A DNA stretch of 64,000 nt from Bradyrhizobium algeriense (lineage in GTDB: Bacteria > Pseudomonadota > Alphaproteobacteria > Rhizobiales > Xanthobacteraceae), in NCBI RefSeq assembly GCF_003062295.1, contig NZ_PYCN01000030.1, forward strand, positions 1 through 64,000. The letters are read 5' to 3'. Position 1 is the stretch's first letter, and every line of letters begins with the position of its first letter. Shown here in pieces: positions 53,952 to 62,509 of this stretch. A program made the translations under genes and the position numbers. The notes beneath the pieces were generated by a model, which saw only the letters and a list, made by a program, of their open reading frames with translations, was not told where the DNA came from and made no database searches.

Positions 53952-55322
53952 ATGGCGCGTGACCAGATCGATATGACGCCGCTGCAATCGCGTGACGAAC
54001 TCGTCACGTGGTTCGAGGCCGGCTGCAAGCCGCCGTCCGAGTTCCGCATCGGTACCGAACACGAGAAGACCCCGTTCACGCTGGAGGGCCGTCAGCCCGT
54101 GCCATACGAGGGCGCGCGCGGCATCGGCGCGCTGCTCGAAGGTATGCAGCTCCTGCTCGGCTGGGAGCCGATCATGGAGCGTGGCAACATCATCGGGCTC
54201 TACGACGTTACCGGCGGCGGCGCGATTTCGCTGGAGCCGGGCGGGCAGTTCGAGTTGTCGGGGGCGCCGGTCGAAAACGTGCACCAGACCCAGGCCGAGC
54301 TGATGGCGCATCTGGCGCAGGTGCGCGAGATCGCGACGCCCCTTGGGATCGGCTTTCTCGGGCTCGGCATGACGCCGTCCTGGTCGCGGGAGCAGATTCC
54401 CGTGATGCCCAAGGGCCGCTACAAGATCATGAGCAACTACATGCCGAAGGTCGGGCAATATGGCATCGACATGATGTACCGGACCTGCACGGTGCAGACC
54501 AATCTCGACTTCTCCTCGGAAGCCGACATGGTCAAGAAGCTGCGCGTGTCGATTGCGCTGCAGCCGGTGGCGACCGCCCTGTTTGCCAACTCGCCCTTCA
54601 CCGAAGGCAAGTCCAATGGGTACCTGTCGTTCCGCTCCGAGATCTGGCGCGACACCGATAACGCGCGCTCCGGTATGTTGCCGTGGGTGTTCGAGGACGG
54701 CATGGGGTTCGAGCGCTGGGTCGACTATGCGCTTGACGTGCCCATGTACTTCGTCAAGCGCGGCGACACCTATATCGATGTCGCAGGTTCCTCGTTCCGC
54801 GCCTTCTTCGAGGGCCGCAACAACTCACTGCCTGGCGAGCGTCCGACCTTGTCGGACTGGGCCAACCATCTGTCGACGATTTTCCCGGAAGTCCGCCTGA
54901 AGCGTTATCTGGAAATGCGCGGTGCGGACGGCGTGCCATGGGGCCGGCTGCCGGCGCTGCCGGCGTTCTGGGTCGGGCTATTGTATGACGACGAAAGCCT
55001 GAACGAAGCCTGGGAGCTGGTCAGCCACTGGACCGCGCAGGAGCGTCAGGCGCTACGCGACGACGTGCCGCGCTTCGGCTTCAAGGCCCGGATCAAGGAC
55101 CGTTATCTGTTCGAAATCGCCCGGGAATGCCTGAAGCTATCGCATGCCGGCTTGCGGCGGCGTGGCCGCGTCGATCATTCCGGCCGCGACGAGAGCCGCT
55201 ACCTCGAACCGCTGGAGCGCATTCTCGAATCGGGCCGCACGCCGGCGGAAGAAATGCTCGACAAATTCAACGGCGAGTGGGGCGGTTCCGTGGAGCCCGT
55301 CTATCAGGAATACGCGTTTTAA
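53952..55322 (+). CDS. gshA: Glutamate-cysteine ligase (plant-type)
   Basis: 456 residues. The alphaproteobacterial/plant form is indicated by FRIGTEHEKTPFTLEGRQPVPYEG, YDVTGGGAISLEPGGQFELSGAP (substrate and ATP site) and NYMPKVGQYGIDMMYRTCTVQTNLDF. It makes gamma-glutamylcysteine for glutathione. It follows the MarR gene by 96 bp on the same strand, next to the GST. Confidence 0.96.
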   Translation: MARDQIDMTPLQSRDELVTWFEAGCKPPSEFRIGTEHEKTPFTLEGRQPVPYEGARGIGALLEGMQLLLGWEPIMERGNIIGLYDVTGGGAISLEPGGQFELSGAPVENVHQTQAELMAHLAQVREIATPLGIGFLGLGMTPSWSREQIPVMPKGRYKIMSNYMPKVGQYGIDMMYRTCTVQTNLDFSSEADMVKKLRVSIALQPVATALFANSPFTEGKSNGYLSFRSEIWRDTDNARSGMLPWVFEDGMGFERWVDYALDVPMYFVKRGDTYIDVAGSSFRAFFEGRNNSLPGERPTLSDWANHLSTIFPEVRLKRYLEMRGADGVPWGRLPALPAFWVGLLYDDESLNEAWELVSHWTAQERQALRDDVPRFGFKARIKDRYLFEIARECLKLSHAGLRRRGRVDHSGRDESRYLEPLERILESGRTPAEEMLDKFNGEWGGSVEPVYQEYAF

Positions 55323-55394
55323 TTTAACGGGTTGCTTAACCTTTGGGCCGTTCATCCACCGTACAGGTTGATGGCGCTCAAATGACGGCCGGAT

Positions 55395-55477
55395 GGAGCA
55401 TGATCTCCGCGCAAACGCGTTTTTCGCGTTTGTCGCGAAGGAAGACCGGTGCCGGTTTTCCAAGGAAATCATGCTCG
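55395..55477. repeat. Intergenic palindrome, GAGCATGAT family
   Basis: GAGCATGATCTCCGCGCAAA on the left, ending AAATCATGCTC on the right, with CGCGAAAAACGCG inside. A further hairpin (GCGGGACGGCTTTT / AAAAGCCATCCCGC, one mismatch) follows at about 55493-55523. Confidence 0.75.
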
Positions 55478-55537
55478 AATCAAAGGGCTGGGGCGGGACG
55501 GCTTTTAGAAGAAAAGCCATCCCGCGCTGGAAGCGCA

Positions 55538-55567
55538 TACTCGAAAGCAACGTACTCGAAAGCAACC
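55538..55567. repeat. Tandem 15-bp direct repeat
   Basis: Two adjacent copies of TACTCGAAAGCAAC(G/C) just before the PAN-domain gene. Possibly a regulatory duplication or slippage product. Confidence 0.6.
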
Positions 55568-55601
55568 TTGCATGGGGACTGTTCGCCTGCTCAGGGCGTG
55601 T

Positions 55602-56126
55602 ATGGTGACGCTCGCCTTTTTGGCGGCGGCCGTATCCGCGCGCCCGGCGCTGGCGCAGGCCAATTTCGACCGTCCCGGCGGCGATTATCTCAGCTCGCCC
55701 GTGATCTCGGGCGATCCGGCGGAATGCGCGCTGGTGTGCGAGCGCGACCGCCGCTGCCGTGCCTGGACCTTCAGCTATCCGACCGACCTGGCCAAAGGCG
55801 CGGTATGCTGGCTCAAGAGCAACGTGCCGGCGCGGGTGCAGAGCGATTGCTGTGTCTCCGGCGTGCGCGGCGCCGGCGTGGTCGAACGGCGCAACGAGAC
55901 AACCGAAACCTCGATCGACCGCTTCGGCGGCGACTACAAGAGTTTTGATCTCAAGAGCGGCGACGGCGACGACGCCTGCAAGGCCGCCTGCGCCGCCGAC
56001 AACAAATGCCGCGCCTGGACCTATGCCCGGCCCGGCTACGCCGGCAAGGAGGCGCACTGCTTCCTGAAGAAAGACATCAAGCCGCCGCGGCGCAAGGCGG
56101 GGTTTACCTCGGGCGTGGTGCGGTAG
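55602..56126 (+). CDS. Secreted PAN/Apple-domain protein
   Basis: 174 residues from ATG 55602 (AGGGCGTGT upstream); ATG 55572 would add ten residues. Signal peptide MVTLAFLAAAVSARPALAQ, then two similar Cys-rich modules: NFDRPGGDYLSSPVISGDPAECALVCERDRRCRAWTFSYP and SIDRFGGDYKSFDLKSG..CKAACAADNKCRAWTYARP. Each has the C-x3-C-x5-C(R)AWT core of bacterial PAN-like domains, which bind proteins or carbohydrates. Confidence 0.87.
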   Translation: MVTLAFLAAAVSARPALAQANFDRPGGDYLSSPVISGDPAECALVCERDRRCRAWTFSYPTDLAKGAVCWLKSNVPARVQSDCCVSGVRGAGVVERRNETTETSIDRFGGDYKSFDLKSGDGDDACKAACAADNKCRAWTYARPGYAGKEAHCFLKKDIKPPRRKAGFTSGVVR

Positions 56127-56136
56127 GGCTACGGAA

Positions 56137-56703
56137 TCATTCCGCCGGCAGCACCGTGACCTCCGGCCACAGCGCTTTCCATCGCGCAGCCTTCGCTTCG
56201 TAATTCACGGCGGAAAAATTTGGCCCCGGATTGGGCCGCACGATCAGCGCGGCGACATCCTCATAGCCATTCGGCGCATAGACCTCGTAGCCATCGCGTG
56301 TGCGCCGGATTCCGATCTGCGTATTCCTGGTCAGAAACCGGTCGATGCCTTGCGTCGAACAACGCAGCTCCGGATAGGGCAGGCCATGTTTCTTGGGGTA
56401 CCAGAGATGAACGCGCGCCTGGTTGCGCGCCTCGACCTTGATCCCGCGTGTGGCGAAACGCTCCGCCAGCGTGCGGATGACCTTGTCTTCCGCCTCCCAC
56501 GACGTATCGGGATCGAAATAGAACACGTCGTAATCGTTGATGCCGTAATCCACCGCGCGCTTCGTCAGCACGTTCCATACCGTCTGCACCAGGCATCCGG
56601 AAACCAGCCACGCGTCGGGCAGCGCCAGCCGAAACAGTTCTTCGGCAATGATTTCGTTGGCGGGATTTTGTAATGCGGCGGTGAGGAATTCATTTTGGTT
56701 CAT
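56137..56703 (-). CDS. Nucleotidyltransferase-like family protein (COG3575)
   Basis: 188 residues. WLVSGCLVQTVWNVL, then YGINDYDVFYFDPDTSWEAED, which holds the D-x-D acidic pair of a nucleotidyltransferase-like fold, and VHLWYPKKHGLPYPELRCSTQGIDRFL, TIGIRR and GYEDVAALIVRPNP. The COG3575 group is predicted to be nucleotidyltransferases but has no proven substrate. Confidence 0.85.
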   Translation of the reverse strand: MNQNEFLTAALQNPANEIIAEELFRLALPDAWLVSGCLVQTVWNVLTKRAVDYGINDYDVFYFDPDTSWEAEDKVIRTLAERFATRGIKVEARNQARVHLWYPKKHGLPYPELRCSTQGIDRFLTRNTQIGIRRTRDGYEVYAPNGYEDVAALIVRPNPGPNFSAVNYEAKAARWKALWPEVTVLPAE

Positions 56704-56730
56704 GCAAATGCCGCGTGTGGCAAGCCTAAA

Positions 56731-56832
56731 CCCTCATGGTGAGGAGGCGCGTAGCGCTGTCTCGAACCACGAGGCCCCGCTGGTGCGATTCATCCTTCGA
56801 GACGGCGCTTGGCGTCTCCTCACCATGAGGGG
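56731..56832. repeat. Intergenic palindrome, CCTCATGGTGAGGAGGCGC family
   Basis: CCCTCATGGTGAGGAGGCGC at the left and GTCTCCTCACCATGAGGGG at the right, with CTTCGAGACGGC / GCTGTCTCGAA inside. A common Bradyrhizobium-type element. Confidence 0.85.
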
Positions 56833-56838
56833 CGGCCT

Positions 56839-57627
56839 TCACTGCACGGACGTAAAAAACCGCGCCAGCCGGAAACCCGACGGCCAGGTCCACACCGGCT
56901 GGCTGCGCATGCCGAGATCCCAGGAGCCGACCACGGCATCAGCCCGGCCGATCAGATTGTCGATCGGCAGCAGCCCCACGCCGCCGTCGCGCACCGCTAC
57001 GCGGCTGTCGGCGGAATTGTCCCTGTTGTCGCCGAGCACGAACAGCTGGCCCGGCGGCACCGTCACCTCGGGCATGTTGTCGAGCCTTCCATTGTCGCGC
57101 ATCTTGAAAATGGCGTGGCTGACGCCGTTCGGCAGCGTCTCGACGAAGCGATAGGCCTGCTCCGTGTTGCCGCGATCGTCTTCCGCCTGGCCGACGCCTT
57201 CCGGCTTCAACGCCGCGGCGTGGTCGTTGATGAAGAGCTGGCCCTGACGCATCTGGATGCGGTCACCCGGCAGCCCCACCACGCGCTTGACCCAGGCCTG
57301 CGAGCGGTCGCCCGGCCAGCGGAACACGACGACGTCGCCGCGCTTCGGCGTCTCGCCGAACAGCCGGCCGGTTTCCGGCAGCGTGATCTGGATCGGCAGC
57401 GATGCCGCGCCGTAACCATAGGGAAATTTCGACGCCACCAGCGCGTCGCCGATCAGAAGCGTCGGCTCCATCGAACCGGACGGAACATAAAAGGGCTCGG
57501 CGATCGCGCCCTTGGCAACGAACACGACGGCGACGATCGCAGCCAACTGCACGGCCTGCGCGCGCCAGCTCACCGGTTTGGCGATCGAGCTTTCCTTCCG
57601 GTCGCTCAACATCTTCTCGTCGCTCAC
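56839..57627 (-). CDS. lepB: Signal peptidase I
   Basis: 262 residues from GTG 57627 (GGAGG upstream), which shares one base with the TldD stop. An N-terminal membrane helix (AAIVAVVFVAKGAIA) precedes the catalytic S52 (VPSGSMEPTLLIGD) and K114 (WVKRVVGLPGD); GDNRDNSADSR is the third conserved box. It removes signal peptides from exported proteins on the outer face of the inner membrane. Confidence 0.95.
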   Translation of the reverse strand: MSDEKMLSDRKESSIAKPVSWRAQAVQLAAIVAVVFVAKGAIAEPFYVPSGSMEPTLLIGDALVASKFPYGYGAASLPIQITLPETGRLFGETPKRGDVVVFRWPGDRSQAWVKRVVGLPGDRIQMRQGQLFINDHAAALKPEGVGQAEDDRGNTEQAYRFVETLPNGVSHAIFKMRDNGRLDNMPEVTVPPGQLFVLGDNRDNSADSRVAVRDGGVGLLPIDNLIGRADAVVGSWDLGMRSQPVWTWPSGFRLARFFTSVQ

Positions 57628-59051
57628 TAGCCCGTTCCTCCGACCGTGATCTTTTCCATCCGCAGCGTCGGCTGGCCGACGCCGACAGGTACGCCCTGGC
57701 CGTTCTTGCCGCAGGTGCCGATGCCGGTATCGAGCGCCAGATCGTTGCCGACCATGGTGATCCGATGCAAGTCGGTCGGCCCGTTGCCGATCAGCATCGC
57801 GCCCTTCAGGGGCGCGCCGAGCTTGCCGTTCTCGATCTTGTAGGCCTCGGTGCACTGGAACACATATTTGCCCGAGGTGATGTCGACCTGGCCGCCGCCG
57901 AAATTCGCGGCGTAGATGCCGTTCTTCACGGAGGCCAGAATTTCCGCCGGATCGCGCTGCCCCGCCAGCATGTAGGTGTTGGTCATGCGCGGCATCGGCA
58001 CATGGGCATAGCTCTGGCGGCGGCCGTTGCCGGTCGGCTTCATGTTCATCAGCCGCGCGTTCTGCCGGTCCTGCATGTAGCCGACGAGGATACCATCCTC
58101 GATCAGCACGGTGCGGTTGGTCGGCGTACCCTCGTCGTCGATGGAGAGAGAGCCACGCCGCGAGGCCATGGTGCCGTCATCGACCACCGTGACGCCCTTG
58201 GCCGCGACCTGCTTGCCCATCAGCCCTGCGAAGGCCGAGGTCTGCTTGCGGTTGAAGTCGCCTTCGAGGCCATGGCCGACGGCTTCATGCAGCATCACGC
58301 CGGGCCAGCCGGCGCCCAGCACCACGTCCATTTCGCCGGCAGGCGCGGGAACCGATTCCAGATTGACCAGCGCCTCGCGGATCGCGCCATCAGCGGCCTC
58401 GCGCCACGCCTTGGTCTCGATGAACCGCGCGTAACCTTCGCGGCCGCCATAGCCTTTGCTGCCGCTCTCCTGCCGGTCGCCTTGTCCCGCGACCACAGAA
58501 ATATTGACCCGCACTAAGGGCCGGATGTCGCGATAGCTCTCGCCGTCGGGGCGAAGGATTTCCACCACCTGCCAGGTGGCGCCCAGGCTGATGGAAGCCT
58601 GCCGCACCCGCGGATCCTTGTCGCGCACATAGGCATCGATCTCGGCCAGTAGCTTTACCTTGGTCTCAAACCCCGGCGCATCCAGCGGATTCTCGTCGCC
58701 ATAGAGCCGCACGTTGGTATGCGCCGGCGCCGCGGAAAAATTCCCGCTGTAGCCGCCGCGCACGGCGGCCACCGCGTCGGCGGCGCGGATCAGCGCCGGC
58801 AGCGAGACGTCGGACGAATGCGCATAGCCGACCGCATCATCCTTCACCGCGCGCAGACCAAAGCCTTGAGAGGTGTCGTAGGTCGCCTGCTTCAACCGCC
58901 CATTGTCGAAGCCCAAGGCTTCGGTCTGGCCATATTCCAGAAACAGCTCACCATCGTCGGCTCCCTCAAGCCCTCGCGCGATTTCGCGTCGGACAGCATC
59001 GCGGTCGAGATTGGCGCGGTCGAGAAGAGAGGTTGTGGCGGGATTGGTCAT
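57627..59051 (-). CDS. tldD: Metalloprotease TldD
   Basis: 474 residues, CGGAGTC before ATG. The zinc motif HEAVGHGLEGD (HExxxH) is intact; downstream GDPAEI-like segment reads QRDPAEILASVKNGIYAANFGGGQVD. TldD works with TldE/PmbA, in which the motif is lost, to degrade unfolded peptides and mature small RiPPs. No tldE is seen here. The lepB gene overlaps its stop. Confidence 0.94.
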   Translation of the reverse strand: MTNPATTSLLDRANLDRDAVRREIARGLEGADDGELFLEYGQTEALGFDNGRLKQATYDTSQGFGLRAVKDDAVGYAHSSDVSLPALIRAADAVAAVRGGYSGNFSAAPAHTNVRLYGDENPLDAPGFETKVKLLAEIDAYVRDKDPRVRQASISLGATWQVVEILRPDGESYRDIRPLVRVNISVVAGQGDRQESGSKGYGGREGYARFIETKAWREAADGAIREALVNLESVPAPAGEMDVVLGAGWPGVMLHEAVGHGLEGDFNRKQTSAFAGLMGKQVAAKGVTVVDDGTMASRRGSLSIDDEGTPTNRTVLIEDGILVGYMQDRQNARLMNMKPTGNGRRQSYAHVPMPRMTNTYMLAGQRDPAEILASVKNGIYAANFGGGQVDITSGKYVFQCTEAYKIENGKLGAPLKGAMLIGNGPTDLHRITMVGNDLALDTGIGTCGKNGQGVPVGVGQPTLRMEKITVGGTG

Positions 59052-59077
59052 GCAGACTCCGATTCAGCGCAAAAGCT

Positions 59078-59214
59078 TCGTCGTCCCTGCGAACGCATGG
59101 ACCCATAACCACCGGCCCCGGTATTGTAAGCGCAGACCGACGGCGAACTCATCTTACAACACGGTAACCTGTGGTTATGGGTCCCGGCTCGCGCTTCGCC
59201 CAGCCGGGACGATG
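59078..59214. repeat. Intergenic palindrome, CGTCGTCCCTGCGAACGC family
   Basis: Begins TCGTCGTCCCTGCGAACGC with GACCCATAACCACC, and ends TGGTTATGGGTCCCGGCTC..CCGGGACGATG. Large inverted repeat with a diverged centre. Confidence 0.85.
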
Positions 59215-59255
59215 ATTCGAAAGATAGTCATGACCGCAGCGAAAGGGGAGGCCCT

Positions 59256-59660
59256 TCACGGTTGCTTGTCATCCCCTCTGCCGGCCGCATTCGCAGCGTC
59301 CGCACCGGGCTCCGGCCTGGCGTGAGCATTGGCCCAGCGGAACAGCTCGTCGAACACTGGCCGCAACGCCCGGGCCGCCGGGGTCATCTCGTATTCCACC
59401 CGTGGCGGCACTTCGGGAAATACCGTGCGCTTTACCAGGCCCTCGCTTTCGAGGTCGCGGAGCTGGGTCGTCAGCATGTGCTGGGTCACGTCGGGGATAG
59501 CGCGCCGTAATTGGCCGAACCGCTGCTTGCCGTCGACAAGCTGCCAGAGGATTTCGCCCTTCCACTTGCCCGAGAGCAGACGAAGCGCCCGATGCAACTG
59601 CGCTCTGGCCCGCTCAGAGGGACATTCTTGCCCTTCATTCTCATTAGTCTGCTTTTTCAT
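59256..59660 (-). CDS. HxlR-family transcriptional regulator
   Basis: 134 residues, GGGGTAGT before ATG. Winged helix KWKGEILWQLVDGKQRFGQLRRAIPDVTQHMLTTQLRDLESEGLVKRTVFPEVPPRVEYEMTPAARAL, typical of HxlR. A single N-terminal Cys (C13, QECPSER) matches the position of redox/aldehyde-sensing Cys in HxlR, YodB and HypR. It is divergent from the DoxX/DsrE/TlpA genes and probably represses them. Confidence 0.92.
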   Translation of the reverse strand: MKKQTNENEGQECPSERARAQLHRALRLLSGKWKGEILWQLVDGKQRFGQLRRAIPDVTQHMLTTQLRDLESEGLVKRTVFPEVPPRVEYEMTPAARALRPVFDELFRWANAHARPEPGADAANAAGRGDDKQP

Positions 59661-59792
59661 ACTACCCCAGAAAAATCATCCTACTTGTCAATTTCATCTT
59701 AGTCCCGAATTTTGGGTTTGACACCCCTTTGGGGTTCTCAGCCGGCGGACGGCACGTCTGTCACGGCCACTTTCACATTCCGGGAGTTCTCG

Positions 59793-60185
59793 ATGTCGAC
59801 GATTGTTGCGCCTGCCAGATCGCGCTGGGCCGCTGCCGCCCTGTGGGTCGTCCGGGGATTGCTTGCGCTCGCCTTTGTGGCGGCCGGCGGGGCCAAGCTC
59901 TATGGCGTTCCCATGCTGGTCGAAGAGTTCGATCACATCGGACTCGGGCAATGGTTTCGCTATGTCACTGGCGGTCTCGAAATCATCGGCGCGATCCTGC
60001 TGCTCCTGCCGCAGAAGGCCGCCCTCGGCGCGCTGCTGCTGATCTGCATCATGACCGGCGCGGTGCTCACCCACTTATTCGTGATCGGCGGCTCGGCGGT
60101 GCCGGCCATTGTTCTGCTGGCGCTGAACGCCGTGGTCGCCTATGCGGAGCGCGGCCAGGTCGCATGGCTTGCCGAGACCGCATGA
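59793..60185 (+). CDS. DoxX-family membrane protein
   Basis: 130 residues from ATG 59793 (GGGAG). Four hydrophobic helices with ALAFVAAGGAKLYGVPMLVEEFDHIGLGQWFRYVTGGLEIIGAILLL, the DoxX signature. DoxX-type proteins take part in quinone-linked sulfur or thiol oxidation. First of three plus-strand genes opposite HxlR. Confidence 0.9.
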   Translation: MSTIVAPARSRWAAAALWVVRGLLALAFVAAGGAKLYGVPMLVEEFDHIGLGQWFRYVTGGLEIIGAILLLLPQKAALGALLLICIMTGAVLTHLFVIGGSAVPAIVLLALNAVVAYAERGQVAWLAETA

Positions 60186-60195
60186 GGCTGCCGCG

Positions 60196-60699
60196 ATGCG
60201 TCTTTCTCGCCGCGGGTTGACGATTGCCGTGGGATTGATCCTGGCCTTCGTGGTGCCGCTGACCGTGACCCTGTTGCTGACAGGATCAGGGGCCGCGGAC
60301 TCAAGGCCGCAGCCGAAACCCGCTTCAGTTCGGGTGCATCGGCTGGTGCTGCCGATCAACACCGATGACCCCACCACGATGAGGGCGCTGATCTCGACCT
60401 CGCTCAACCTTCCGAAATACTATCAGGAGCGGAACGAAGCATTCACGATCGAGGTCGTCGCCTACAACGCCGGCGTTCACATGCTTCGCGCCGATACTTC
60501 ACCGGTAAAGGACATGCTGCGGACACTGAGAGGGGTCAATCCGAACATCCGTTTCGTGGTCTGCGAGGCGACCAAGCTTGGCATGGAGCGCCAGGAGGGA
60601 CATCCAATCACGCTGATCGATAACGTCGACCTCGTGCCGAGCGGACCCGGGCGCATCATTGAATTGCAGGAAGCCGGCTGGTCCTACATCCGGTCGTGA
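60196..60699 (+). CDS. DsrE-like membrane-anchored protein
   Basis: 167 residues from ATG 60196. N-terminal membrane helix (IAVGLILAFVVPLTVTLLLTGSGAA), then a DsrE/F-like fold: RVHRLVLPINTDDPTTMRALISTSLNLPKYY, IEVVAYNAGVHMLRADTSPV, IRFVVCEATKLGMERQEG (conserved Cys) and IELQEAGWSYIRS. Such proteins carry sulfur on Cys. It is between DoxX and TlpA, which suggests a thiol/sulfur redox unit. Confidence 0.85.
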   Translation: MRLSRRGLTIAVGLILAFVVPLTVTLLLTGSGAADSRPQPKPASVRVHRLVLPINTDDPTTMRALISTSLNLPKYYQERNEAFTIEVVAYNAGVHMLRADTSPVKDMLRTLRGVNPNIRFVVCEATKLGMERQEGHPITLIDNVDLVPSGPGRIIELQEAGWSYIRS

Positions 60700-60749
60700 C
60701 AAATGGGCCAGAGCTGCATGGGCCAGATCTGCACAGCGGAGCATCGGAT

Positions 60750-61361
60750 ATGACGTCGCATCGCAGGCCGAACCGCCGCACCGTCGTCGCCGGCATGATG
60801 GGTGCGGCCGTCTCGCTGGCGATGCCGGTGTTGTCGGCCCGCGCGGGGACCAGTGGGCCACCGCCATTCGCAACCGTCAGGCATCAGTTCACGGAGGTTC
60901 GTGGCGCCCGCCCGGTCCCGGCGGTGCCAATCCCGCGCCTCGGCGCAGCTGCGCTCGATCTCGCGTCCTTGCGTGGCAAGGTGGTGCTCGTCAATTTCTG
61001 GGCGACGTGGTGCCCGGCCTGCCGCACTGAACTGCCGATACTGGACCGGCTGGCGGGAAACGGCCGCGCCGACCTTGCGGTCGTTGCCATCACGACCGAT
61101 CGCGATCGATCGCTGGTCGCGTCCTTCGTGAAAAAACTGAAGCTTCGCCACCTCACGATCGGTTTCGATCCCGGCGGACTGGTGGCGCGTGCCGGCGCAA
61201 GCGACGGCGTCGACACGCCGTTCGCGCTTTACGGCATGCCGATTTCCTTCCTGCTCGGCGTCACCGGGCAAGTCGAAGGCTACATCACCGGTGAAGCGGA
61301 TTGGCTCTCGCAAGAGGCGGGCCGATTGTTCGATTACTACGCCAGCGCCGGGCGCGGGTGA
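60750..61361 (+). CDS. TlpA/ResA-family thiol-disulfide oxidoreductase
   Basis: 203 residues from ATG 60750 (GCGGAGC). Signal region SHRRPNRRTVVAGMMGAAVSLAMPVLSARA, with RRTVV giving a possible Tat type. Thioredoxin-fold motif VVLVNFWATWCPACRTELPILDRL with the CxxC pair, later PFALYGMPISFLL with the cis-Pro. It reduces or isomerises periplasmic disulfides. Last gene of the DoxX/DsrE-like/TlpA run. Confidence 0.93.
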   Translation: MTSHRRPNRRTVVAGMMGAAVSLAMPVLSARAGTSGPPPFATVRHQFTEVRGARPVPAVPIPRLGAAALDLASLRGKVVLVNFWATWCPACRTELPILDRLAGNGRADLAVVAITTDRDRSLVASFVKKLKLRHLTIGFDPGGLVARAGASDGVDTPFALYGMPISFLLGVTGQVEGYITGEADWLSQEAGRLFDYYASAGRG

Positions 61362-61400
61362 CCGAGACGAACCCGGCTTCAAACGCCTGGCTCCGGCGGC

Positions 61401-61967
61401 TCACGGCAGCTTGTCATACCCCTCGCCAAGCCCATTCAGGCTGAGCGGAAAGCCGATGCCCTCTTCGGGCGTCTCAAAAATAATGAAAGTCGCCGTCTTG
61501 GCGGTCCGAAGCTGCCCCAAGAGCTTCTCGTCCATCACCACCTCAGCCACACACCCATTGGGCAGGCACCTGACAAACCCGGCCCGCCCCACGTCCTGAT
61601 TATCCAGCTTCAGCCCAAGCCCGGATGGCAGCAGCACGCCGAGCGGCGCGACCACCCGCATCAACTTGCTCTTCTGGTCGGCGGTCTTGAGCACGATCAC
61701 GGTGAGGCCGGCGTTGGAGCGGTCTTCGGCGACCACGCTCTGGATCAGGGCGCATTGCTCGCCTTGGGCGCCGGGCGGGGTGTCGCAGCGGATCTGCCAG
61801 TCGCCATGGACCGACCGCACCGCGCCTTGGGCGCTGGCCGCCTGGGTCAGGCCGAGCAGGAACGCTGCGGCGAGCAGGCCGCCGAGCCAGCGGGCCGGTT
61901 CCAAGCTAAGTCTTGCCTGGCCAAATCCCGTCTGACGCATTCCCGCCTGATGTTTCGAACGCCCCAT
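61401..61967 (-). CDS. Invasion-associated locus B (IalB) family protein
   Basis: 188 residues (ATG at 61940 is an alternative). Signal peptide WLGGLLAAAFLLGLTQAASAQG, then the IalB pattern: SVHGDWQIRCDTPPGAQGEQCALIQSV, LLPSGLGLKLDNQDVGRAGFVRCLPNGCVAEVVMDEKLL and TFIIFETPEEGIGFPLSLNGL. Four Cys are likely paired in the periplasm. IalB was named in Bartonella, but the family is common in free-living alphaproteobacteria; function unclear. Confidence 0.92.
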   Translation of the reverse strand: MGRSKHQAGMRQTGFGQARLSLEPARWLGGLLAAAFLLGLTQAASAQGAVRSVHGDWQIRCDTPPGAQGEQCALIQSVVAEDRSNAGLTVIVLKTADQKSKLMRVVAPLGVLLPSGLGLKLDNQDVGRAGFVRCLPNGCVAEVVMDEKLLGQLRTAKTATFIIFETPEEGIGFPLSLNGLGEGYDKLP

Positions 61968-62509
61968 CCGGGTCGATCCTCTTAGTCTTTATCTTTCCGG
62001 CAGCGCCGGCGACATTTCCGGCCCAAGCCGGCACCACATTGTGATTGAGCTTACCGGACTGATACGCAATGACGGCGTCTTGAAGGCGGTCCCGCAGCCA
62101 ATCCACGCCGCCTGAGGACCGCCCCTGGCCTCACGCGAATCAGGCCGCCCGGGAGCGCCGTGACTGTGCCTACATCCGGTAACCGGGCTGTCAAGCGGCG
62201 AAGCCTTGCAAAATGGCGGGTTTTTGCTGATTTGCCGGGAAAATCCGACATCCGGCGAATAGCAGGTGACGCATGGCGTTGCGCCCCACTACTGCATTGC
62301 GAGAGCCTTGGAATTATGGTTTGAGAGGCTGGATTTCGACGCGTTCTAACGATCAGGCCCGAGGTACTGCAGCAATGCTGTTGCAGGTACTTTTGAAGGT
62401 GTACTTCCAAAAGTACCTCCGGTAGGCCGTTTGTGAGGGCGGATCGTGCGGCATTTCCGGCCATTCGGCTGAAATGCTTGGGGACTTAATTCAAGGGAGC
62501 GCGAGCGGC
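61968..62509. other. Long upstream region of ctaC
   Basis: About 540 bp without a convincing gene. Minus-strand frames of 66-137 residues are not supported by start signals. It contains the 62385-62418 inverted repeat and a GC-rich stretch near 62410-62460; it is probably the promoter and leader of the cytochrome oxidase operon. Confidence 0.5.
62385..62418. promoter_or_regulatory. Inverted repeat upstream of ctaC
   Basis: AGGTACTTTTG (62385-62395) and CAAAAGTACCT (62408-62418) are perfect complements, with GAAG/CTTC extending the stem inward. It may be a regulator site or a leader hairpin; it lacks a T run and so is not a terminator. Confidence 0.5.

Noticed and set aside
61906..62106. 66-codon minus-strand frame upstream of ialB
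   Set aside because: It runs into the IalB signal-peptide region in another frame and has no family resemblance.
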